From: Candidatus Competibacteraceae bacterium
GTDB taxonomy: Bacteria; Pseudomonadota; Gammaproteobacteria; Competibacterales; Competibacteraceae
Assembly: GCA_020444985.1 (NCBI GenBank)
Contig: JAGRHK010000111.1
Span: 1-6,177, forward strand
Direction: 5' to 3'
Length of the DNA: 6,177 bases
In this document: in pieces, positions 1 to 5,528 of the stretch
Layout of the letters: every line of letters starts with the position of its first letter
Position numbering within the stretch: position 1 is the first letter of the stretch
Position numbers and translations under genes: made by a program
The notes under the pieces: generated by a model
The model's input: the letters and a program-made list of their open reading frames with translations, nothing else
Told to the model about the DNA's origin: nothing
Database searches by the model: none

Positions 1-1
1 T

Positions 2-631
2 CAGCTCTTGAAAGACGGTCAAATCGAGGCGTTAGTGATCAGTCACGAGCATTTTGATCACTTCTGGGGCATCGGCTCGACGCTCCGGCACTGCCCGAAT
101 ATCACCCTCTACATCCCGGAAGGCTTTCATCCAAAAGGTCTGGCTTTCATCAGGGAGCAAGGCCACACTGGCCCGTTGGTTGTGATTCCCCCTCAACAGC
201 CGCTCCTGTTATTTTCTGGATTGGCAGTGGTCAATTTCCCAATGCATACGTTGTTGCGGGTCGATGGCGAAAACGTCCTCTACGCGCATATCCGGGACCG
301 AGGTATGGCAATGATGACCGGTTGCGGACATGGCGGCGTCCTCAATTTACTGGATTACGCCCGTCGCGCCTTTCAGGGTGGCGACCGTATTCACGCCCTC
401 TATGGAGGATTGCACATCGCACCTCTGGAGGACTGGGACGAGTCGCGGGATCGGATTGTCGAGTCTCTGAGTCAATACGGCATCGCTAAACTGGCTTGCA
501 ACCACTGCACCGGCCGACGGGCGGTGGAGAAGATGCTCGAAACCGGTTTGCCGGTTCTGCGCGGCACGGCTCGTAACGGTTCGCAGAGTGCGTTGTTCGT
601 GGGCAATGGCGATGTAGTGGAACTGACCTGA
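2..631 (+). CDS. Metallo-beta-lactamase-fold hydrolase, COG1237 type (5' end cut by window)
   Basis: This is the C-terminal 209 residues of a metal-dependent hydrolase; the frame is open to the left edge, so the true start lies outside. The zinc-binding signature HEHFDH is at residues 15-20 of the visible part (bases 44-61). Later metal-site candidates are His110 in TGCGHGG, His138 in YGGLHI and His168 in NHCTG. The order HxHxDH, GC-x-H-x-G, GG-x-H, HCTG matches COG1237, whose archaeal members are annotated as dihydropterin-ribofuranosyl-aminobenzene-phosphate synthases; in bacteria the substrate is generally unknown. Whole family members are roughly 250-280 residues, so about 50-70 are probably missing. 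The TTG at 8-10 is not a credible start because it would remove the N-terminal beta-strands of the fold. No signal peptide can be judged. The gene ends 171 bases before the transglutaminase gene on the same strand, and nothing links their functions. Family call firm; substrate unknown. Confidence 0.88.
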   Translation, partial: QLLKDGQIEALVISHEHFDHFWGIGSTLRHCPNITLYIPEGFHPKGLAFIREQGHTGPLVVIPPQQPLLLFSGLAVVNFPMHTLLRVDGENVLYAHIRDRGMAMMTGCGHGGVLNLLDYARRAFQGGDRIHALYGGLHIAPLEDWDESRDRIVESLSQYGIAKLACNHCTGRRAVEKMLETGLPVLRGTARNGSQSALFVGNGDVVELT

Positions 632-646
632 GCATAGTACAAAAAA

Positions 647-784
647 CTAACCTATTGATTGTAAAAACATACCAAAAAAGAAAAAAACGAATTTGCGCTG
701 TTTTGTCGAAATCCTGTTATAGTTCAGAGAAGTAGAGAACTACGGTTGCTCAGGCGCCGAATATTTTTTTCATCAATAGGTTAG
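647..784. repeat. 138-bp AT-rich element bounded by perfect 13-bp inverted repeats
   Basis: The arm CTAACCTATTGAT at 647-659 is the exact reverse complement of ATCAATAGGTTAG at 772-784. Just inside, the left side is A-rich (663-687) and the right side is a T run (764-770), so pairing can continue imperfectly. The interior holds a second inverted repeat (TAGTTC 720-725 / GAACTA 737-742) and the palindrome GGCGCC (753-758). The layout fits a small non-coding mobile element (MITE-like) or a structured leader RNA. I see no clear target-site duplication in the flanking bases and recognise no known element family. The repeat is seen directly; its nature is inference. Confidence 0.55.
693..723 (+). 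promoter_or_regulatory. Weak candidate sigma70-type promoter for the transglutaminase gene
   Basis: TATAGT at 718-723 matches the -10 consensus at five of six positions. TTGCGC at 693-698 matches the -35 consensus at only three of six, with a long 19-base spacer. The region is AT-rich and lies about 80 bases before the start at 803, as expected for this gene's promoter. The candidate lies inside the inverted-repeat element, so that element may supply the promoter. AT-rich sequence gives such matches by chance, so this is tentative. Confidence 0.25.
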
Positions 785-802
785 ACATTCCAGGAAACTC
801 TC

Positions 803-1618
803 ATGCTGATCCGGGTAGGCTACGACATCATTTTCGAGCATCCGGCGCCGACGCCAATTATTGCGATGCTTTACCTCCATCCTTCCCGCGCGCTTTCGAT
901 CCGTCGAGGCGAATTTCTGTTGGTCGAACCGCAGGTCAAGGTCAGCGAATACACGGATGCGTTCGGTAATCGTTGTGGTCGGCTGCTGGCGCCCGCCGGT
1001 CCGATGCGCTTTTGGAACGATGCGTTCGTCGAGGATAGCGGTCAGCCGGATTGCCAGAATCCCGCCGCTGAGCAGCATGAAATTCATGCCTTGCCGGACC
1101 ACATTCTCACCTTTCTGTTGCCAAGCCGCTATTGTGAAGTGGACCGCATGATGGATATTGCCTGGCAACTTTTCGGCACGGTGCCGAAAGGCTGGGCGCG
1201 TGTGCAGGCCATCTGCGATTTTGTGCATCACCACATCAAATTCGATTATATGCAGGCCCGCAAGACCCGCACGGCTTATGAAGCTTATCAGGAAGGGGTC
1301 GGCGTCTGTCGCGATTACACGCACTTGGCGGTCACGCTTTGCCGCTGTCTGAATATCCCAGCGCGGTACTGTACGGGCTATCTGGGTGATATTGGCGTAC
1401 CGCCGTCTGCGGACCCCATGGATTTCAGCGCCTGGTTTGAAGCGTACCTGGGCGGTCACTGGTATACCTTCGACCCGCGTAATTACATACCGCGCATTGG
1501 CCGGATTCTCATGGCTTATGGCCATGATGCAGCGGATGTCGCGTTGTTGACTTCCTTTGGCCCAAGTCGCTTGGAGCGCTTCAACGTATGGACCAATGAA
1601 GTCAGCCAGGTTGGTTGA
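803..1618 (+). CDS. Transglutaminase-like family protein (cysteine-protease fold)
   Basis: A complete 271-residue protein with no signal peptide or membrane segment, so probably cytoplasmic. Residues 1-100 form the beta-rich N-terminal domain common in COG1305 proteins, and residues 125-225 hold the transglutaminase core. The catalytic cysteine is Cys169 in GVCRDYTHLA, preceded by the helix motif ICDFVHHHIKFDY. The third catalytic residue is probably Asp224 in WYTFDPRN. At the usual catalytic His position the sequence reads MDFSAWFEAY, giving Ser209 (codon AGC, 1427-1429) instead of His. As far as I recall, close relatives vary here, so this may be a subfamily trait. Such bacterial proteins are usually annotated as putative proteases or transglutaminases with unknown substrate. 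The ATG at 803 has AGGA at 792-795, seven bases upstream, and begins the MLIRVGYDI stretch typical of the family. The gene is convergent with batD. Family call firm; enzymatic activity uncertain. Confidence 0.9.
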   Translation: MLIRVGYDIIFEHPAPTPIIAMLYLHPSRALSIRRGEFLLVEPQVKVSEYTDAFGNRCGRLLAPAGPMRFWNDAFVEDSGQPDCQNPAAEQHEIHALPDHILTFLLPSRYCEVDRMMDIAWQLFGTVPKGWARVQAICDFVHHHIKFDYMQARKTRTAYEAYQEGVGVCRDYTHLAVTLCRCLNIPARYCTGYLGDIGVPPSADPMDFSAWFEAYLGGHWYTFDPRNYIPRIGRILMAYGHDAADVALLTSFGPSRLERFNVWTNEVSQVG

Positions 1619-1689
1619 ATCCACATAGCCTACATAATCGAAAGCGACCCGATTGAAATCAGTTGTTTTGGTATTTGCAACGGGCTGGG

Positions 1690-3531
1690 TCACGCCGGAT
1701 ACAATTCCGGCAACACGCTTCCCTTGAGTCCGCTCTTGATCCTGTCGGTCCTCATGTCAAATATGGCTGAAATCTGCCGGTAAAACGCATTGCCGTCCCA
1801 GGTTTCTCCAGTCTCTCGATACAACCACCGATCAAATTGCTGCAACGCCTGACGCGCTTCATCATGGTTGATGTGTTCCGCCACATTCAACAGGGAGCGT
1901 GGCGGGTTTTCCGGCCATCGGAGTCTGGCCCAATGCAGCAGCGCGCTTTTTATCCGCGCGGCGTCATTGGCCTGACAAGCCTGTTTCAATGCACGCAGCG
2001 CTTGTTGCTGAGAAAGGGCGAGAGCGCTGCGTTCCTGTGCGTCTCCGGATAGGGAGACGGCGCGCGCCGCCTCCCGGCGCGTTTTCCACCACAGGATCAA
2101 GGTCGCGATCCAGGCCAGCAAAAAGGCCAGCGCAATCCAGGGCCAATAGGTCGCTGTCACTGGTGCGGCCACCGGCGGAATAGACGAAATGGCTGCCGGT
2201 TGTGGCGGCGTTTTCTGGACTGCGGGAGGGGGAGATTCCTGCGTTTGGGGTTTAGAATTCGCGAGCGGCGCTTGAGCCAGAGTCGCCTGGGCCGGCGTTT
2301 GCTGTGCTGAAGCCGGCGCGCCGCTGACGGTAATTTTCCGGGCTGGCGCGACCGCTTCGCGCATTTGATGGGTTTGCGTATCCCACCAGGGAATGCGGAT
2401 CTCCGGCAGTAGGAAATTGCCGGGGTTCGTGGGAACAAGAGCGATCTTCTGTTCGCGTTTTCCCAGAATGGCGGTCGCGTCGGATTGGGTTTCAGTCGCG
2501 GGCTGATCCGGATAGAACTTCAAAGGGTTTTGCGCAGCAGGTAAGGGCAGTTCAGGAAGTTGCGCGCCGGTGAGTCCACGCGCTTGCAGGGTCAGGGTGC
2601 GCGTGACCGGCTCTCCCACCTGGAACTTGGGCGGATCGGGCGACCAGGTTTCATTAAGGGTTAAATTTGCCGCCGGCAGCCAGGGACCAACGCCGGATTG
2701 GGGCGGGCGCGCTTTGATATTGATTTCAATCGGTTGACCGTGTACCTGCGCCAAGCGCGTGGTTTGGAACAGTGAGTTGAAAGGGCCGGAATCGAAAAAG
2801 CCATTGCCCGCACCAAAGAACGGGTCATGACTTGCGCTTGAGCGGTTGTCAGGAACCTGGGCGGCAAAAACCGGCGATTCGATCGTGAGAGCGCCGCTGG
2901 TTTGTGGAAAGATGGCATAGCGACGTTCGAGAACGCCATAGCGCCGGTTGCCGCGCTGGGTCTGGTATTGCCGGTCATCGCCCAGCCGCTCGATCAGCGC
3001 ATCCGCTGCTTTGGGGTCCGTCAGTTGGGGTTCGCGCGGGTTCACTGCGTAATAAATGCGAACGACATAGGTGACCTGCTGCTGTACATAAGGCGCATCC
3101 GGCTTGACTTCCGTTTCGATAAACAGATCGGGCGTTGCCCCATCCGCAGAGGTAGCGCCGGCCTTGGCGACCTGAAGGGTGATCGGCAGCGTTTGCTGTT
3201 GTCCGACGGTGATAGCTGGAATGGTGAGCGTCCCACTGCGTTGCGGGGCTAGCGTCACTACCCAGCGGGTTTTGGCGTTCACCGCGCCGTTCACGATGCT
3301 GACCTGATTATTGCTGACCGTCCCCAGTACCTGAAAATCTTTCGACAGCGGCGATAAATCAGGATCGCTGCTGGAATTGCGCTCCGATACTTCGATAATC
3401 AGGCGTAAGGTTTCTCCTTCGACGACTGTGTTCTGATCCACGAAGGCGTTGATTTCCTGAGCCGCCAGGGCGGGATAAACCCATAGGATTTGAGCCAGGC
3501 TCAGCAACAGAATAGAAAGCCAGTTTTTCAT
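1690..3531 (-). CDS. batD: BatD family protein (Bat aerotolerance operon)
   Basis: A complete 613-residue BatD. Residues 1-23 are a signal peptide (basic MKNW start, hydrophobic core, ALA cleavage motif), followed by the typical BatD opening with VDQNTVVEGETLRLIIEV at about 31-48. Residues 25-400 form tandem beta-sandwich segments in the periplasm. Residues 403-460 are a Pro/Ala/Gln-rich linker, residues 463-482 one membrane helix (WPWIALAFLLAWIATLILWW), and residues 483-613 a helical C-terminal domain predicted to be cytoplasmic. This long form with a C-terminal helical domain is, in my recollection, common in proteobacterial BatD. The start ATG has CAGGAG just upstream (AGGAG at 3537-3541, five-base spacing). 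The gene starts 14 bases after the batB/batC stop, so it is very probably in the same transcript. BatD is required with BatA-C for oxygen tolerance in Bacteroides; its biochemical role is unknown. The reading frame shows no defect. Confidence 0.93.
   Translation of the reverse strand: MKNWLSILLLSLAQILWVYPALAAQEINAFVDQNTVVEGETLRLIIEVSERNSSSDPDLSPLSKDFQVLGTVSNNQVSIVNGAVNAKTRWVVTLAPQRSGTLTIPAITVGQQQTLPITLQVAKAGATSADGATPDLFIETEVKPDAPYVQQQVTYVVRIYYAVNPREPQLTDPKAADALIERLGDDRQYQTQRGNRRYGVLERRYAIFPQTSGALTIESPVFAAQVPDNRSSASHDPFFGAGNGFFDSGPFNSLFQTTRLAQVHGQPIEINIKARPPQSGVGPWLPAANLTLNETWSPDPPKFQVGEPVTRTLTLQARGLTGAQLPELPLPAAQNPLKFYPDQPATETQSDATAILGKREQKIALVPTNPGNFLLPEIRIPWWDTQTHQMREAVAPARKITVSGAPASAQQTPAQATLAQAPLANSKPQTQESPPPAVQKTPPQPAAISSIPPVAAPVTATYWPWIALAFLLAWIATLILWWKTRREAARAVSLSGDAQERSALALSQQQALRALKQACQANDAARIKSALLHWARLRWPENPPRSLLNVAEHINHDEARQALQQFDRWLYRETGETWDGNAFYRQISAIFDMRTDRIKSGLKGSVLPELYPA
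1694..1711. terminator. Small perfect hairpin at the 3' end of batD (weak terminator candidate)
   Basis: GCCGGA at 1694-1699 pairs perfectly with TCCGGC at 1706-1711 around a six-base loop. It covers the last codons of batD and sits where the convergent batD and transglutaminase transcripts meet. Neither strand has a T tract after the stem, so it is not a standard intrinsic terminator. The 71-base gap 1619-1689 holds only a weaker stem (AATCG 1636-1640 / CGATT 1650-1654). A contribution to termination is conjecture. Confidence 0.2.
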
Positions 3532-3545
3532 AACGACTCCTGGCC

Positions 3546-5027
3546 TTATTGGGCCTGTTGTTGGCGACGCAGATGTTCCAGCCAGAATTTCCGACGCAGC
3601 AATCCGCTAGGATCGTCGGGTATGCGCCGTAACCATTGATTCAGCGCCTGCTCATTTTCCGAAGGTTGAGTCCGCGCCGCGGAAGGAGCAGCAGAGGCTT
3701 CCGGCGAGGAATCCTGTGGCGCTTCCGCAGCGGACGACGCCAGAGTGTTTTGTTGGGCTTCCTTATTTTCATCCGTTTTTTTCTGTTCCGCTCGGGCTAT
3801 CGATGACTTGGAATCCGGGGATTGCGGATTGCCTCTGCCATTCTGCTGATCATGCTGGGCGTTTTCTTGGCCGGCTGTGGATTGCGCATTTTCTTTAGCG
3901 CTCTGTTGATCGTGCTTAGCGTTTTCTTGGCCGGTTGCGGATTGCGCGTCTTCTTTAGCGTTCTGCTGATCGTGCTGGGCGTTTTCCTGGCCGGCTGCGG
4001 ATTGCGGATTACCTTGGCTTTTCTGCTGATCTTTCTGCGTGTCGTTCTGACCGCTTGGCGACTGCGAGTCAGGCGGGTTGGATGACTTCTGATCCTGTTG
4101 CGCCGGCGAGTTCTGATCACCGTGCTGGTTTTGCGAGTTTTGGGCGTTTTTCTGCTGCTGTTCAAGCAGCTTTTCCACCAGCGCCTTGTTATGCTGCGCA
4201 TCGGCCTGATCCGGGTTCTGTTGCAACGCCTGCTCGTAAGCGTCAATGGCTTCCTGCAATCGCCCCAGGTGCGCCAGAACATTGCCGCGATTATAAAAAC
4301 TGTCGGCGGTATCCTGTTTGCCGAAGTTCTCCAGGGCCTTTGCGTAGTCGCCAGCCCGGTATTGCGCCGAACCTTTCCAGGCCGGGTCCTGGAGTAACTT
4401 TGCCGCCTGTTGCGCATCGCCAGCCTGCAGGGCTTGAATGCCTTGTTGATCAGGACGCGCCCATAAATCCTTCCAGCCGAAGGCCGCCGCCGGGTGCGGT
4501 GTGACCAAGATGCCGAGCATGATGACCATCAGCCAGCCACGCCGGAAGGCCAAGGCGGCCAATGGCAACAGCAGCAGCACCAGCCACGGCCCTTCTTCCC
4601 GCCAGCGATCCGTGGAGCGTTGATGCGAAGGCTCCTGACGGATTTTCCGGGGGCGCTCCTGAGCGAACAATAAGGTTTCAATATCTCGGTCGTCGATGCT
4701 GAGACGCGCAAAACGACCGCCGCCTTGTCGCGCCAACGTGGTCAGTGTCGCCAAGTCCAGGCGCGGTATGACAATCGCCCCGCTCGCGTCTTTTAGGAAG
4801 CCACCCTCCGGCGAAGGAATCGGAGCGCCTTCCGACGTACCCACCGCTAGTACCGATACCCGCCGACCGTGGGCGCGCAGCGTGGCCACCGTGTCCAGAA
4901 CCGCCGCCGGATCATCATAACCGTCGGTGACCAGGATGATTTCCCCGCTACCCTGGATGCCGGCCTGACTTAATAAATCGTCAGCCATGCGCAATGCAGC
5001 CTGAGCATGGTCGCCTGGCGCTGGCAT
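3546..5027 (-). CDS. C-terminal part of BatB/BatC: rest of VWA domain, membrane segments, TPRs
   Basis: The first in-frame ATG after the amber codon is only three bases beyond it, giving 493 residues. Residues 1-110 complete the VWA domain: TDG at 34-36 supplies the last metal-site (MIDAS) aspartate, and GGGRFARL at 102-109 is the usual late strand. Residues 148-161 and 164-182 are hydrophobic; the second resembles a signal peptide (RRGWLMVIMLGIL to AAAFG), as in free-standing BatC. Residues about 196-265 are TPRs, clearest at YNRGNVLAHLGRLQEAIDAY. Residues 268-400 are Gln/Asn-rich and contain four 20-residue repeats. The end, IPDDPSGLLRRKF (469-481), is a motif I associate with gammaproteobacterial BatB/BatC fusions. 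No Shine-Dalgarno sequence precedes this ATG, so separate translation would need reinitiation right after the TAG. A fragment lacking the DxSxS motif is unlikely to be a working VWA protein alone. Confidence 0.8.
   Translation of the reverse strand: MPAPGDHAQAALRMADDLLSQAGIQGSGEIILVTDGYDDPAAVLDTVATLRAHGRRVSVLAVGTSEGAPIPSPEGGFLKDASGAIVIPRLDLATLTTLARQGGGRFARLSIDDRDIETLLFAQERPRKIRQEPSHQRSTDRWREEGPWLVLLLLPLAALAFRRGWLMVIMLGILVTPHPAAAFGWKDLWARPDQQGIQALQAGDAQQAAKLLQDPAWKGSAQYRAGDYAKALENFGKQDTADSFYNRGNVLAHLGRLQEAIDAYEQALQQNPDQADAQHNKALVEKLLEQQQKNAQNSQNQHGDQNSPAQQDQKSSNPPDSQSPSGQNDTQKDQQKSQGNPQSAAGQENAQHDQQNAKEDAQSATGQENAKHDQQSAKENAQSTAGQENAQHDQQNGRGNPQSPDSKSSIARAEQKKTDENKEAQQNTLASSAAEAPQDSSPEASAAPSAARTQPSENEQALNQWLRRIPDDPSGLLRRKFWLEHLRRQQQAQ
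3828..4067 (-). repeat. In-gene tandem array, four 60-bp units (20 residues each)
   Basis: Units run 4008-4067 (diverged), 3948-4007, 3888-3947 and 3828-3887, with a few more matching bases beyond 3828. The three newer units are very similar at DNA level; for instance, all share GTTTTC-TGGCCGG on the plus strand, starting at 3861, 3921 and 3981. Each encodes a unit of the form xQSxxGQENAxHDQQxxxxN, and the diverged first unit reads SQSPSGQNDTQKDQQKSQGN. Period 60 keeps the frame, so unit number can change by slippage or recombination without a frameshift. The peptide is very hydrophilic and probably disordered, linking the TPRs to the conserved C-terminal motif. Confidence 0.9.
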
Positions 5028-5030
5028 CAG

Positions 5031-5528
5031 CTAGGGAGCAAGCGCCGGCAGCAGGGCAGCAATGGTTTTCGTGTCGTCGGTCAACGGCGCGACGACGAAG
5101 GGTTCCTCAGCAAAAACGACCAGACCGGTTTGACCTTCTCGAAAGCGGGCCAAGAGATCCAACATCTTGAAGCGAGCGCGGTCAATGCGTGAGGGGCGCA
5201 GATCGGATGCATTCATGGAAGGCGAGAGATCGAGAACCATGACGCGCGCCGCCTGAGTTTGAAAGACCGGTTGGGGCAGTTTTTGCCACACCGGACCCGC
5301 CAGGGCGATCACAGTTAACACCCAACTCACGGTCAATAACAGCAGCGGCAGACGGTGATGCGGAGTACGGCGCACCAGGAGTCGCGCCAGTAAATGCGGG
5401 TCGCACTGCTTCTCCCAGGCGGAGGCTCCGCTGGACTGGCGCAACAACTGCCAGACCATCAACGCCAAGGGTAACAATGCCCATAACCAGGCCGGGCGCA
5501 GCCAATGAAATTCGGTTAAAACGCTCAT
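5031..5528 (-). CDS. batB: N-terminal part of BatB: two membrane helices and first half of VWA domain
   Basis: A 165-residue product ending at the amber codon 5031-5033. Residues 10-28 (LRPAWLWALLPLALMVWQLL region) and 60-78 are membrane helices, as in normal BatB. The VWA domain begins at about 95, with metal-site residues Asp100, Ser102 and Ser104 in LDLSPSMNASD and Thr140 in VVAPLTDD. The domain stops before the TDG motif, which lies in the downstream piece. The frame is open upstream to 5645, but the ATG at 5526-5528 is the right start: it has AGGAG at 5536-5540, overlaps the batA stop as ATGA, and begins MSVLTEFHWLRP, a typical BatB N-terminus just before the first helix. The overlap suggests translation coupled to batA. 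Intact BatB is about 320 residues before any TPR fusion, so this product is half a protein. Confidence 0.82.
   Translation of the reverse strand: MSVLTEFHWLRPAWLWALLPLALMVWQLLRQSSGASAWEKQCDPHLLARLLVRRTPHHRLPLLLLTVSWVLTVIALAGPVWQKLPQPVFQTQAARVMVLDLSPSMNASDLRPSRIDRARFKMLDLLARFREGQTGLVVFAEEPFVVAPLTDDTKTIAALLPALAP

Larger units (their letters stand above)
3546..5528 (-). pseudogene. batB: Fused batB/batC gene interrupted by one in-frame TAG
   Basis: Read as one frame from the ATG at 5526-5528 to the stop at 3546-3548, this encodes 660 codon positions with a single TAG at codon 166 (5031-5033). The order is: two N-terminal membrane helices (about 10-28 and 60-78), VWA domain (about 95-280), two hydrophobic segments (about 315-345), TPRs (about 363-430), a Gln/Asn-rich repeat region, and a conserved C-terminal motif. 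The TAG falls inside the VWA domain in the context LLPALAP-stop-LMPAPGD. Intact BatB proteins usually have Pro-Glu/Asp-Ile/Leu-Met-Pro here, so a single G-to-T change of GAG to TAG explains it. Nothing else is broken: the 493 codons from the next ATG onward are open and well conserved. It could be a recent nonsense mutation, an assembly or base-calling error, or a readthrough codon. The two pieces are described separately. Confidence 0.75.

Noticed and set aside
743..770. Intrinsic terminator before the T run at 764-770
   Set aside because: The T run is good, but the preceding bases form only a three-pair stem (CGG/CCG) or the GGCGCC palindrome with no loop, and AATA separates them from the T run. 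It is better explained as part of the inverted-repeat element.
1636..1654. AATCG/CGATT stem in the convergent gap as a terminator
   Set aside because: It has only five pairs, a nine-base loop and no following T tract on either strand.
773..1693. Long minus-strand frame as a real protein-coding gene
   Set aside because: The plus strand carries an unmistakable transglutaminase-like protein with the GVCRDYTH motif and a proper ribosome binding site. The antisense product is rich in scattered Arg and His, has no recognisable domain and no good ribosome binding site.
3822..4085. Plus-strand frame with three LAGC lipobox-like motifs and strongly hydrophobic repeats
   Set aside because: It is the antisense reading of the 60-bp Gln/Asn-rich tandem array in batB/batC. 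Complementing Gln/Asn/His codons yields Leu/Val/Phe, so the repeating lipobox is an artefact of the repeat.
3797..4417. Arg/Thr-rich 206-residue minus-strand frame
   Set aside because: It is a frame-shifted reading of batB/batC; the repetitive RNPQPAKKT composition is the tandem array in another frame.
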